Assembly: GCA_900708905.1 (NCBI GenBank)
Contig: CAADRB010000114.1
Coordinates: 1-64,000, forward strand
DNA from: Hymenolepis diminuta
Lineage: Eukaryota; Platyhelminthes; Cestoda; Cyclophyllidea; Hymenolepididae
Length of the DNA stretch: 64,000 nucleotides
Reading direction: 5' to 3'
Of the stretch, positions 35,201-50,200 are shown piece by piece (the first letter of the stretch is position 1; each line of letters opens with the position of its first letter). The notes below the pieces were generated by a model that saw only the letters and a list, made by a program, of their open reading frames with translations, did not search any database and had not been told where the DNA came from. The translations under genes were made by a program, and so were the position numbers.

Positions 35201-38200
35201 AGCTTACCCTATTTCGAAGAGAAGCCTAAAACTGTCGATTTCTGATCTAAAATCGGATATTACTGATTTAGATTTTATTTGCTTGAGTATATTTTATTTA
35301 ATATATTACGAAATGCGCATAGGAGTTCACCAGTTGCGATGTCAACTTATTAAAATGCTGATTATGCTATTTACTATTTCTTCATTTTGATTAAACGCAT
35401 GGACATTTAAACTGCCATAAAAGGAACATTCCAGTAAATGTATTTGTGAGAATAAATAATAAAATTAACCTCGGAATGCTGATTCAGTTCATTTCTACGC
35501 CGAAGATTTTCTTGATGGGCCGAGTACGTCCCACGAATTGGAGCTTGTTTTAAGTAGGATCCGACATGTAGATTGTTCTCTGAATAAAAAGAAAATGATA
35601 ATGTGCAACGAATCTTTATGGGGAATACAATTATATAAGATCATTTTACCAGAACTCCATTGATTTCGAAGAGTGTTTGAATACTGGTGAATGTTTGTCT
35701 GACTATAAGTTCGAGGTGGTGCTCCTGGAATCGTAGAAAAAAAGTATTTAATTATGTCATTTAAAGTAATGAAGTAATTTTTGAAAGATGCACGAAATAG
35801 TGAAGCACAAAATGCGGCATAGCATATCATGCAACAAGAACTATTTTTGAATGTCTGAAATCGAAAGAAAATTAAAATGTTGAATAGAACTATATATAAT
35901 CAAAATTGAAAATATTTAGTAGCGACATAATTGTGTTTAATTTCTTTCGCACCTGAATTATTTCTGTTAATTAGAGGAGATCGGGGAACATATTCCTCAG
36001 TTTCTGTTTGAAGACGGGTTCGAACTGGTGTTGGTGATTTTCCAAATGCATCATCTTTGGATCAAAATAAAACACAGAGAATTAATGAAAGAACTGATAA
36101 TGATTAAATGAATCTTTGAATATTCACTTCAATTCAAAATGTGGTTAGAGCGTAGAGTGCAAATCAATCATAGTAAGAGAGCTAATGAGCTTAATTTTTT
36201 GCCGGTATATTGAGACATCTAAATGAATACCTCCACCCATTGACCAAACCGAGCGATCCGCATGCTTTGAACTAGCTGATGATCGGTCAACTTCGAGGTT
36301 CATATACTCATAGAGGTTCAGTACAGGATAAGGCGGTTTTTTCGGAGACAGTTGACGATCTTTTGATAAAAATATTGCGAAATAACACCGCCATTATTAC
36401 AAGGGAAACTTTCAAATTTCACAAATCTCATCAAATATAGACATTGGTTTCAGGTTTATCGTATATTCTCATGCGTCAAAACACACTTTAGAGTAGGGGA
36501 AAACATTTAACTTAAGAAGTATTTTATTTTACTTACTTGCAGCATTTTCAATTCGTTTCTGTATATTATATGAAGCTGATCTTTGAACTAAAACATAAAT
36601 GAAAGAAATGGTTTTTCAAATATCGATTGTCAGGAATCAATTATCTTTGTTAACATACTTTCCTCTGACGTATCTCCATTTCGAGAACTCAGGCGAGAAG
36701 TGGGCACACGTTCTGAAAGTTAAAAGGCAAAATCAGTGATGAAATTTATACATAAAAACACCAGTTTTCATTTATATAATGATGCCATGTTCAGATAAGA
36801 TTTGAAATTTGTGATAATGATAATACTGGAGGAAAGCATTCGGCTTATTGCGAATACTCACTACGAAATGCTACTTATGATAGAGATTTATTTTCTTGGG
36901 AGATGTTACAAATAATCACTGACTTACTCCTCGGGATTTCAGATCAAGGGAAGTCGGACGAATAAAAAAACTAACAAGTTCAAGTTCATGAATGCAATTC
37001 TTTGAAATTAGCTTAAGTAATTTATAACTGTTTTTTGACCAATGATAACAGTTTGTATATTCTAGTTCCTGATATTTGTCATCAAATACTGTAAATAGTC
37101 AAGAAAATGAATTAACTCACTTCGTCGAATCGTCCTTCTTTGAATGATAGTTTCGGTAGTGTCATCCTCTTTTTTCATTTCTTCGGTGGTAACAATTTCA
37201 GAATCACCATTTCTAGAGACCACTGGGGGTTTTCTGGTGACCCTGAAGCTGGATGATGCAGAAGGTGTATTTAGGTTGGGAAAAGGCGGAAGGGGGGAGA
37301 ATCCGTTCAAAGGAGCCGACTGTGCAGATTGTGAGGGGGGAACAGGGGAGGTTACGAATCGACTACCACCCTGGAGATCTGAGGTATGCGACAGCTGACT
37401 TTCTCCCGTCTCACGAATGCTCTCTTCGCGTCTAGACCACTCTGTTGGTCCATCCAGTCCACTATCTACACGAAGTGAGGTTTCCCGAATGGATCCACGT
37501 GGATGAAATGAATAACTGGAGTTCTGATTGACATGATTGAAACGCGTAGATGATGTGTACGATTCGCTAATGCCATCTACAAATGGTTTCAAAAGTTGTC
37601 CATTATATTTAGATAACAATGCTAAACAATATGTATATACTGTTTCATTTGATAATTAGGCGAAGGTAATAGTCTCAGTTAAGTATACCATTTCCTAATT
37701 ATAATTTCATAATCTTTAGATAGCCAAGGTTGAGTAAATTCGAGTAATTATTGGGTATATAAGGGTTAAGGTGAAATTTATTATTCATTGAAACACCGTC
37801 CTTTTTATTAGAAACGTACATCCAGAAGCACATTTTGCTTTATTTTTCATCGTACTTTTCCGATGGAAATCAGTTGTACTTGTCAATAATAAGCAAAGAG
37901 GAAATTATGAACGTCTCCAAAATATCAAACACAATGAGAGTAGTACCCATTTAAGATATTTTAAGCGAATAGAGAAATGGTCGTCTTATTCAGAAGAATA
38001 AGAAAGGCTGCAAGATTCAGGTAGCAATGTCAACCGAAGTAACAAGAAGAAGTCTTTAAAACAAATCGCATTAAAATTTCACTATATTTAGGCCAAAATA
38101 CGCCATTAAGTCAGACATCCCTTTTCAAAGTTATAATGGGAAACATGTTCTTGTAGAATATTGTAGATTTAATCTCAAAGATGCATTTGAGTCAATGCAA

Positions 38201-41200
38201 TGATCACCTCATAATTTTATCAATGAGTATCAATATTTTGGCAGATAAGGTGATAACAATTTGATAAAACTTTAAAGGGTAAAGAAAACTATGTATGATA
38301 CATTCACACTAAAATGTCCAATTTTGCCTCATATGAAAAATGAGACAATTAGTAACTTTAATTATTTAAATTAGTCTTTAAGAATCACCCATGATAATAT
38401 TAATCCCCAAGCCCATTTAGAAAAGCTTTTTCCAACGCTCATCATGGGTTTGGGAGTAGGATCATAGTTTCCATGGTGAGAAACTCGAACATTGTCAGCC
38501 CACCTTAATCAATGTGGTTGGCCGTTTCACTCACTGAATATGTACCGATATGCACTGAACCCTCCGGTCACTAAATTCAAAGACCAATATGTTGACCACT
38601 GCACCACCAGAATTATTCCCATTTTTTGTTTTAAAATATGATTTTTCATTTAAGTAGTTAGTATCCCAGTGATACCAATGCTGTTACCACCATTCCATTA
38701 AATAACTATGATTTAATTAATAATCCTAATGAGTCAAAAATAACTATCCGGTTTATAGCTGTATTTAGCATTTAGTAGAGAAACCTCTCTCCATGTAAAA
38801 TAATCCAAATATATTTCTAAACCCAACTTGATATCCAAAGGAGTGCGCCAAAACTATCAGACTATAATATATGAAGTTTTTCTTTCTAATTTTTCAGAAA
38901 AACAATCACTCACAGTCTTCTTCTGTTTGAAGACACTCACTTCAACACTGTGCTGTCAGCATGATGGATCATAACTGATGCTGAACAAATTTAGACGGAA
39001 GGGAACTGATATTGCAGGACAATAAATACTACTTCTCCAACAGACGTTTATGATTACTTAAAAAATTTCGCAGAGGAGTGTTTTAAGTGACTGTATAAAG
39101 TAGAGAGAAAGTATTTGGAGTCACTAAGATGGAAAACCGAAGTTCTACTACCCACCTCACAAGTCAAATTGGCCGTTCACACGACTGAATTTGAGCCCAA
39201 TGAGAAACTCGTAATCATTTCTCCAGAACTAATACCTATTCTTGTCAACTTTGTTATTTCTCAATCTCTGATGTTACAAACATGCTTGTTGATTGCATTA
39301 CTACAAATGATATTATCCCTTTGTTACCCATATATTTTCTTCCGTCTTTCCTAAAAAATGTAAAGTAAATCAAAATTAAAGAATTTTTCGCTTTCATAGG
39401 AAAACAATTTTCTACTGGTATTATAATATTTTGAAACAATAAAAAATTATCATATTTTAAACTTGTGAATCGAGTTACTTTCGTTAGCATGCCTAGAAAT
39501 TTTGAGATTTTATGGATACAGCAAGATCAGATCACTCTGGTCTCGGACAATAACTCACTTATAATACTACCAAAGAGTATTGCAAAAACCATATAGGATG
39601 TTCTAATCCTCCTGAATTATACATTTTAATAAGCGTTTAATTCAACTCTCTTCATTAGGCGCAAATTGTTAAAAATATCTTCGAAATAAACAACGATGAG
39701 GCATATTCTATAAAGTGTGTTGAGAGTAGGAAGCTTTACTTGAACTATTTACCAATATTAGAGATGTTTTAAGATTTTGATAGTTAGTAAACATCGACTT
39801 ATGCAAAGGAGATCAAAGAAATAGATGCTCGAGATCAAAAGAACTTTATTTTTCCACTTTCAACTGTGCTTAGGCTATTTTACATAATAATTCACGCCCA
39901 AGGCTTAACTGTTCCAGCATGTATTCATTGAAATTAGCTCAATATTATTATTTTCATTCAATCAAGCAGACGCCGAACAAAGAGGCATTAAGAGAGTTCG
40001 TTAAGAGTGAGTTCATCTAAGGAGTAAATTATACTCTAGAATATTTTGACAAAGATTACTAAGCATTGAGTTTATTGACAGTAACTTTCAGATTGAATCC
40101 AATTAAAACCATCAAAGGTCACAGAGTCATCTTCAGCGTGCCAATAATAATGGCAAGTGGACATGTCAGCTATATGAATTATTAATCGCTTATATATAAA
40201 CATCGATGATATATGTGCGTATTTTATCTGAGGAAAAACTTCACATCCCAGTTTTCTTTTCAAATATTTTAAAAGAATTCCTCAGAACTCAACAAAAAAT
40301 ACTTGTTTTTTTAAAAAGTGAGCCAAGCAAACTCATTTTCACACAAATAATTACCGATATTCATGAAATAGTAATTAAAGAGTAAGTACTCAAGAGTATT
40401 CCGTTATTTGATTTTTAATAAAGAGAGCCACTTTTAAGTTTCTTAAAACTAAACTGCGGAGAATAGACTAAATTGGCAATCTCTCATAAGATATCACACC
40501 ATCTTTATCTTTTAAATTATATAAAATAAACAAGTTTGCATTGATTATTAATTTTAAACGCAAATTTGAATTACATTGATCTGGAAACGCACATTAATAA
40601 AGATATCTTTCAAAGTTAAAGCGCAAGCGTGTATCAACCACAGGGATAGGCACGTGTTTTAATCAGGAATGCATATTAGGTACTATCACGAGATGACTAA
40701 TTTTCGACAATGTTAATATTCAAGTAAATAAATTAGCTTACTTGAAAGAGAATAGTTCCGAGAAGAGGTCGCTCCTTCTGTGCTCGGAACGTAGTTTTCA
40801 GCTGTCATTCTTGGATCTTGAGAGAAACCCCCTCTGAAAATTTTCTCTTGATATTCGCGAGAATATCCGGAATTATTAAGTCGGTTTTCTGGTATAATCG
40901 TCTGTTCAGTCCGATAGATCCGTGAAGTTGGTGGAGAACGAACTTCTCCTACGCGTTCCCTGACGTGCTCTCCTGCTGGCTGCATGAAATTCGGAGCAGG
41001 ATATAAAATCACGTTATCGGTATCTTGAATTCCAAATTCAGAGTAAGTGGTATCCATCTCTCAATCTACCACTTCACTGGCCCCTGATTGGCTGGCTCTA
41101 TTTGCTTTGTCTTGATACTTGATGTGTGTTGGGTAATTGCACCAACCCTTGCAATAGTAGTTTTAGCAGTGTTGGTGGTAGTAAATGTAGTTAACTCTGA

Positions 41201-44200
41201 ATACACTTTCTTGAGTTCTGAAAGTGCCTCACTGTGAAGAGAGAGAGAGAGGTTGGTGCCGTGCACGCTTGCAATGCTAATGTGCTCTGCGCAGATCTGC
41301 GCGCGTGCGTAGAGGCGAGTGCAGGTGCGGAGATGCTATTGCGTGCATGCACTCGATTGAATAGCTCATGCGAATACAACGTGCGAATGCACCATCGAGC
41401 AAACCACTGAGCCACGTGGTTCAATCGATAAATGCGTGTAAGAGCAGATATAAACTCATGTATATAAGGCAACAAAGATGCGTGTTTTGACGCTGTTAAT
41501 GAGAACTTACCATCAACTCTGTCAAAATATGAATAGATATTCAGATATTTAATGAATTCATCAACAATTTGAATCGATCAGTCATCTATAAATAACGAAT
41601 GCTTACATCTAAATCAAAATCTTCCAATTCGGCCTTAGTCAAGGAGATAAGATGTAACGTAAATTAAGACTGACAGTCAGATTTAAAACAAATGACAAAT
41701 GTAACAGAGTCCATGGAAAGTTGTCATTCAGTTACTTCCTTTCAAATACAGTTAGAGAGGAAGTCTTCCTGACTTCTCCTCCGTTAATATTTGAAGCACT
41801 CATTAATGAAGAAAGTCCATGCTCTTTATTACCCTTAGAAGCACACCCACGTTATCTAATCACGTGCACAATCTTTACTTATGAGCGAGTACATGTGTTC
41901 GTAACTTTGCTATTATTAGATTAATTTCAGCCGACAGATCTGATCATTAGTTTATAACTCTCAGCCTCACTTTTCAAACATCTAGAGCACATTAACGCAT
42001 TTTACACATTTCTCCTTGTCGCATCTTTATTTGTCCTGAGTTGAAATGAAAAATTTGAATGCTTTTAAGATCATTGGACACTCCACTTCCATATATTTTA
42101 CGGGTTTCAGAACAGAAACTTTGCGTTATTAATAACACGAGTACATAGTCGTATCATCAAGCATTACACAATCATATTTTAGCTAGACTTTGGGTCAAAT
42201 ATTTCCAGGACGCATTGTATCACGTTACCTTAAGTCAGCCAAATGTCTGCATAAATCAGAGAAATGCTACGCACCTATAAAGACTGACGTAATGTTATCA
42301 TCATATCTTAAGCTTGACTATTTAGAGGTTTGGGTTTGCCTTTAATTTGAAACGAATAAGAAATATTGAACAAAATATTTAGCAATAAGAATGCTAGTAA
42401 ATGTCTGACGTATGAACTAATAAAATTTCCCAATCATTTAAATATCAGACATTAAGTAACTTCTCGGTAGTTTTATTATTTGGAAAATACACTGGTTTTG
42501 AGGAATAATTGTTCAAACTGACTTTTTCCTTATGAGCGCCTATAACTCAGATAAAATAATAAATGCATTTAGAAGTCAGCATAACATTAACAAAATTCAT
42601 AATCATTCAATGCAGCGTTTGCATGTTTCCGTCTCACCAAGTATTATCCGAAATTTAAGTGACAATATAGGTAAAAGTGGTCCTCCTTGATTGGAAAATT
42701 CCGAGCTCCCTTTCTATTTTTCTTTATATCAGAACATCCATTTTGGCATACTATTTGTAAATAAGATCACGCATATCCATAAATCAAAGGGCTTCAGATT
42801 GCATACAGTAATCAGGAAAATGATTCTCTTAATTGGATTACCCCTGCCTCGCCGTAAAGTGTCACGTGGAATCCCCAAAGTGCTATTCAAAACACGCTTA
42901 CCAAAATAAGAGGTTATCGGTCGAATAAAAATTTGTTTACTGACAAATGGAAGCATCTTTTCATCTTTATGCGTTTACAGAGAAAAAAATGAGTATAAAA
43001 GCAACCTTTGTTACCATTTTCAATAATTATCAATCTACCTAAATTTTTAAATAATCTTGAAATGAATAATAAAGCTGAAACATTTGGCATTTATCATTTT
43101 TCAATTAACTAACTGAGTAAGATTTCTAACCATCATTTCTTAATCGGTGAAAAACTATACGGAAAAACGATCGCTCACCTGATATTACTGACGGGCACTT
43201 TCAGAGTAGATCCATAATTGAGGCCTCGTTTACCGTCTTCCGATATCATACTTCGAGTCCGTTGGAGCTCCTTCCTGGTTTCGATCAACTCGTCCATCAG
43301 ACGCTGTTCACGGTCGGCGCTTAAACTGCCTCTTCGACTAGTTCGATTGTCCACTGACAGTATGTCCACCTTTGTCAGATTTGATGTCGACTTAAGTAGC
43401 AACAGGATGATATTAATTGTATTTAATCTACTTGTACCCTAGATTTTTTATGCCATTATTGATGGATCAGAATTTGCATGATTCATTTTGTTTCTTCTTA
43501 ACGCTCTGTCAAACACATTAAAATTACTAATCTTCGGAAAGCATTGCTTTGTAATCAATTTTTAATGCTGTAATTCCTATATTTTATTGACTTAATATAG
43601 TCAAAGATTTTGTGATTAAAGTTAATAAGCATTGTCTTCATTTAACAATATTGGATAGAATTTTAAAGGGAATCGTTGATGAGTGCTTGTAAACAGAATG
43701 GAAATCTAGTTATTAAAACAATGAAGTCTTCTTTTATAAAATAAGCAAGGAGCAGTAAATGAAATAAAATGAAAATTAAAAATGTCTTTATTTTTTCTTT
43801 AACGTTTACTACTTTTTCCTCGTCCATCTTATTAATGACAAGGCTTTCACAGCAGACATTTAAGGCCCTTAAAACATTTTATTTTTGAGTTAAAAAGATA
43901 ATATTTCACATACACTGAAATCTTTTACGTAGAAGTTATCTATTGCGTTTCACATATTCCAATGAGAACAAAGTCATGTTGGCTGTTAAATATATAATGC
44001 TTTTCAGAAAAGCGGAACTGGGACATCTCCGACTGGAAAATGCCTTGGAACGTCAAAGGTCAAGAGGAAGAAATCAACCCGCTTATCAAGAGTCGCAAAT
44101 TAATGCTGGGAGGACAGCAACCAATCCCGTAACTTGTAATATTTGTAAGGATTAATGGCAATTATTAAGATTTTGTTCTATTTATAGAGTTTTCAATCAA

Positions 44201-47200
44201 GGTACAAAACACTTCTCTATTGCCAACTACATTAGTGCTAGAGGTGTACAATAAGAGCAAACTTAAGAATGTCTTGAAAGTAAAAGGAGGACTAATCTCT
44301 TAGATTATAATTTTTCAGGGCTATGGCATGGTAAGAACCTGTTTAGAAGATTTATAGGCAAACCTTACAGCCAAACTTCGGAAAAAAGAGGAGTTTGCCT
44401 TCGGGTTGCCATATTTACTTGAATCATTTACGCCCATTTACTTCGGTTGACCATGAACCAATGAAAAGTAGGGGCAACGTTAGGACAAAGACAAAAAATG
44501 CAAATTCGACTTTGAGAAAACACTCAAAAAGGTAAATACTCAAGCCTCACGAAAATTTTCAAAATTAAATTATGTTAAGTAAGTGGAAAATGCCTTAATT
44601 TACCGGAGAGATCAAGAAAATTAAAGACTATCGATTTCAAGAGACAAATGTTGGACTGCTTAAGTCTTACAGCGTGTAAAGATTATTTAGCTGTCATAAA
44701 TCAAATTATCATTCATTAGTAAGAGTGATGCTAATACATACGAAACTTTTGGGATGAATACTCAGTTATGGCTGCTGAAGACTGAAACCCTAAATGTTGA
44801 CAATTATGTCGATAATTATGTTAGTCTGAGTTGAGTAATGAAAGCTCATCAACTCCATAGATCAAATTCCTCTCCTCAATATTAATACCATAACTTTATG
44901 ATCTCGTGTATTTGAATTAACATAAATAATTTGACTACATAATAAAATTCCTTAATAAGATTGACACTTTATAAATAATTTTGAAATAAAATCTGGATTT
45001 GCAGCCTTAACCACACTCCTATAATGACGTATTTGGCAAGAGGTTTAGAAAATTCCTCCATAATGTCATTATTTATTGAATGTGTCTAGTAAAGTGACGT
45101 AGTCTGTTTTCAGCTTTTGTGTGAGTTGTGATGTGAATTCATATGAGTGTCACATTTTATGTCAATCATGTCACAAAATAACACGAAACGTTGAGAAAAT
45201 CAGGTAACAATAGATTTATTTCACAAATTTGAATCTCTCGTTGGAGTATTCCATATAAGATGTTTTAGAGATAAGTGGTGGATTTCATTTCCGCCTATTT
45301 TTGCCAGAAATCCAGAGCTTTTCACTGATGTCAACATTTTTACTCTGAACTTTAATGAATCTCATCAACATACCGGTTTGTTGAGATAGACATCGATCGG
45401 TTCCCGACTTCGTTTCATGTGTCGTCGAGTGAGTGTGGTGCTGTAGCGACCGCCATCACCTCGAATAGTTCCCAAAGACGACCAGCGAGTCATGCGATTG
45501 TTGAGATTTTCACGATGCCGCATTCGATTAAGATCGTCCAGCAAGCCGTCAATTTCTGCACTCACATGACCCTTTGACTCAGAAAATGTCCGTGACCGAT
45601 GCCCATCAAAAGTATGATAGTTGGCTATAGGTTGCAAAAAAGCAGACGGTTAAGGAAAGATCCAAAGTGTTGAGTTCCTTGTTTTTTGGTAATTTCCATG
45701 GTATAAGGCTTCTAACTATTCCGTATTTACTTTTTCCCCATCTGTTTCGAAAGTTACTACTTACGACTGAACTTTTAATTAGCATCTGATTTGCTAATAA
45801 ATTTAGGATCGGCATAACTTAAGAATATTTTGTAAATTTGTATCTTATATTTCTATTATTATAAAACCTGATAAGCAGAAGCGAAAATGAAAATGCGTCG
45901 AAGGTAACAAAAGTAATAAAATCTAATTTTAATGATTTCCAGATTAGCAAGTTATTGATGACCATTCTGATAAACAAATACACCTATTATCGAGATTTTT
46001 GCCTAACCCGTTTTTTACTAATATTCTTCGGGCAAAGTGGAAAAGGCCTCTGTAGTGCATCTTTCAATTAGGCATATTTTATGTTGTCCAACTTCCAAAA
46101 TGGACATGTTTTGGGCTAATTGGTTTACTTCGACTTGCCATCAAATACCCCTCTCTTGTCTATCTAAGCAGTTGTAATGTATAATATTGTAAGATGCAAT
46201 CAGGACAAGCCGTGTTCTCCCTGAAGTTTTTTGGGACTTTTTGAGCAGTTTCAGAAACGTTCCTTAGTGAATGAAATTCACATCAATTTCTTAATGTCTC
46301 ATAAGTCTCACGTCTAATTAAACTCCATTAACTTCATTCATACTAACTTCACTCAATCTCATTGGAAGAACTTAGCGATTTAAGTCAGTGACTTATTGCC
46401 GAAGTAATTGCATGCTCCACCCTATATATATATACATATATATACATGTGTAGTCACATTCCTGTTTGTCAATATGATACTCCATTCACCCCATTGGATT
46501 TCAAAGTCCCCTTGTCATATAAAGTGCTTGAATTAATACCTGTAATTTCCTCTAAATTCATATACTTGGGCAGTACACGTGTGTAAAATTTGTATTCTAT
46601 GCAGTCCAAGTGTCATCTAATAACTGCGTCTTCTATTCTATCCCATTCGATGGTACTACGTAATTCTAATACTCTTACTAGCTAGCTAGATTGTTAGATG
46701 AGTAAAATTACAACTATAACAATTTCTTTATATTTAAATGTTCCAAAGTTCTAAGTTTTTTATTTGTCCCACAGTTCTTTGGGCGAATTCGTATCATCAA
46801 TATCCTGCACCTATTAACCAGTTAATTAAATTGACGTTAAATTATAAAATTTTATTAATTATTTCTGATTTAGTCAAGAAACTGGCGGAATGATACAAGA
46901 TACTTTGACTTTAAAATAGCAGACCTAATCAATATGAAGTGTATCGACTGAATCTTTGCTATTTTAGTTTAAGTTTAAAATTTAGTAAATTTATAACTAT
47001 TAAATTGAATGATTCCTTTGGACTTCTTTCGTTCTGATATTCCAAATCAATTTTATTTATTATTTTCCAAATCTTTGTTAAATTGGCCGACATACTCTAA
47101 TCGTTATTCCTATTTTCTTTAGAGCACAGTTTTAGCCAGTTTGTCGTTAACGTTTTTGTCGTCATGTGAAACAAACCTTAAAAAAACATCCTCTTAAGGG

Positions 47201-50200
47201 AAAGTTAATCAATCAGCAACATCTATGCGAAGTCTTTGCCAAATTTTGTAGCTTCCAAGGTTTTAAATTATAGCACGCAGCCTTCTTCAATTTTATTATA
47301 ATCATATATTAGATCGCTATAAGTAGTAAATGCAGAAAGACGAGATAAGTTGGTATTAGTGTCCCGCACTATAGAAAACAGAGGCAAAAAATCCCAAATG
47401 CTTCATGAATTCTGTACTAATTTAAAGATGTGTGTGCGCAATTACATAGATTTGTAAAAACACCAAATTTTTACAGCTCACTTTTTGTTTGTTTTAAAAA
47501 AATGGAATAAACCGTAAATTAGTAAATAGTACATATGATTTTCAGTGTGCTTTGTCCAAGAACCTGCAGTGTGAAAACTCCAAGATCGTCCTATTTGTTT
47601 TGAAATGATCAATTGGAAATATGCAAGATATTCAATTACAATTTTTGCCTGATTCGGCAGAGGTAATTAAATTTAGAAATATGTTAAATAAGTCATAGTT
47701 AAATGTTAACTTTTGACCTTTGCATAATCTTCTGTGGCCTAAAATATTAATGCTCTTACAAATTTGACTGACTTGTTAAAAGAAGAATGAATAATTTATT
47801 ATACCTGATGGAATGCTCTCATAATAAAGGTATCAGTACGTCCAGATACTAAGAAAAATGTTTTCTTAACGGAAATGCAACATTTCTGAAAATTTAACTC
47901 AGTGCTCTCCACACTAACTCTGAGGTAACCACTTGGAGATCACATATTTTAAGATATTAGATCTAATACATTTTCATTTAAAATTAATCAAGTATATTTT
48001 TATTAAGACTGTGATGTAGTAAACAGCCTATGTGATCCGTCGAAGATGACTTTTTTGGATAAATTCGACTTCGTTTGGGTCAAGAAAATTGCAGCTAAGT
48101 TCAGCCATTCTGTAATATTTGAACTTACAAGGTATTTTTTTTAAGGATCTCCAAATCTTTTCATACATAGAAAGCATAAAATACTTAGTGACGAAGCAGT
48201 AGGTACGGATTAAAATATTTAAAAGGGTGACATCATAAATTTTTAATATGAACAATTATTTTATCGTTGAAATTAATACTTGTATCATTTGCGACCTGAA
48301 ATTATTTTCATTCTGGTATATTTGATCTTCCAGACAATGCATGCTATTAACTAGTATTTAAATTTAAGGCAAGCTGTTTTCTCTCACTGCCTGTCCTCTT
48401 AATGATATTAAAATGATGATTCATCGTTGATGGAAAAAGGGAGGAATTCGCTCCTACCGATCAGATCGTAGAAACAGCGAATAGGGATAGGCAAATTTCC
48501 ACGACTGTCAGATGTATCAATAGGCAAAAGTGTGATGTATACATGAATGAATTATGTTTTTGGTGCAAAGAGCTGTTATTTTCACTGCAAAATTCGCGAA
48601 ACTAAAATTAGAATTAGGAAATGGCCTTGACGCAAAAGAATCACTTTAACTGATACATGATCCACAAAAAGACTTTATCCTTTTGGTAATACAAAAGGCA
48701 GGCACTGTGCAAGATGGCGAATCCCGTCGCATTAAATGAGAAATAGGAATCAAGAGGAATTCCCATAAAAAAGTAGATATGCCCCCAGATTAATACGGTA
48801 ACTCTGTGAAGAATCAAAGTACTTTTGCTGAAATCACACAATTAACTTAATGGAAAATTCCTGAAGACCTTGCCAATTGATGATGATCGATTTTTAGCCC
48901 TTTCCCTTAAATGTCCTTTTAATTGTCAAATTTCAAATGTCAAGATTTTTGCTTGCTCTTAGTTTTTGTTTGTAGATAGCAATAAGTAACCAATAGTACC
49001 GGAAAATCTTTGACTGCATTTTATATTTCCTTGTTTTGCATTACAGTGTTCACCCACAATTTGTGACATTTCTTCAGTCTTTCAACCAATGCATCATGTG
49101 ATGGGGCCAACTATAGTAGCTTAAAAAGTTTCCTTTGTATATTCTTCCTATTAAAATGACGCTGAAATAAAATAAGGCTCTAAAATAAGTTTAATAAACG
49201 CTAAAATAACGGTTTGCTCACCTTCCGATCTTGTGGAAGACTGAGAACGTTGGCCTTCCATCCAAGAACGTTTGATAAAACTATCGCTGGATTTCTTCAT
49301 TCCATCCAACTTAGAGGAGTGCTTCAAATCAAGCGGTCCATGAACATTCCCTCCGCTATCAATATCTGAAATGAAATTTAGTAAATCAAAAATTTTATTT
49401 TATATCGTATATTTTTATTTTGTATAAATATAGGAAGCCTTACACAAATCGGCTTCAGAAATGCCCCATTCCTGGGTTGAAGGAAAATATCTACGAGAAT
49501 CTGTATGTACAGAAGTACCTTTAACCTTCTTAGTCCATCTCTCTTTTTGCCTAGAGCTTTCTAGAATGCTCTGAAGGCTGGAGCATAGACGGTCTATCCT
49601 AGTTTCAAGATCCTTTCTATTTGAGGAACAAGAAACGGTGCCATTCTGGGATCTATTCAATGGATGATCAACGGCCTGAAAGCGACACACAGGTCCAGTG
49701 GAATACCGCCAAGGATACTGCTGAATTGAGGATTCAACACCCTGTCGGACCTCGAACATAGCCCTCCACCAAAAATCGACCGATGGTATGTGTACGTGTA
49801 GTGCACACACGATACACTGTGCGTTTATTATGCCCGCCTATACCGCCGCACCGGCACACGCTTTGAATTGGCCAATCACAGACGAGTGGAACATCGAGGA
49901 AACACGAATAGGATTTAAGTGGGAATTCAAGACTTTAGTATCCTTAAATTTATACGCTGTCACAAAAACCGTAGAGATTTGAAATTTATTTCCTCAGATT
50001 TTAATTAACAGCAAGGATCATCATGAAAAATTGTGTTTTAACGTAATGACGTTAACAAATATGGAAAAGTAAAGGATATACCCAAAAAATTAGTTAAAAT
50101 GCATATGAGAACATAGCAAATTCTAAACAGAGAGAAACTAGACATTGTAATAACTGGGATTATGTAAGCAATTGTTTTTTTTTGCTTTTAATACCATACG

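Noticed and set aside
39115..39354. Plus-strand frame MESLRWKTEVLLPTSQ..., in a tensin intron
   Set aside because: The first half looks protein-like, but no start context, splice sites or family were found, and the second half is AT-driven hydrophobic sequence.
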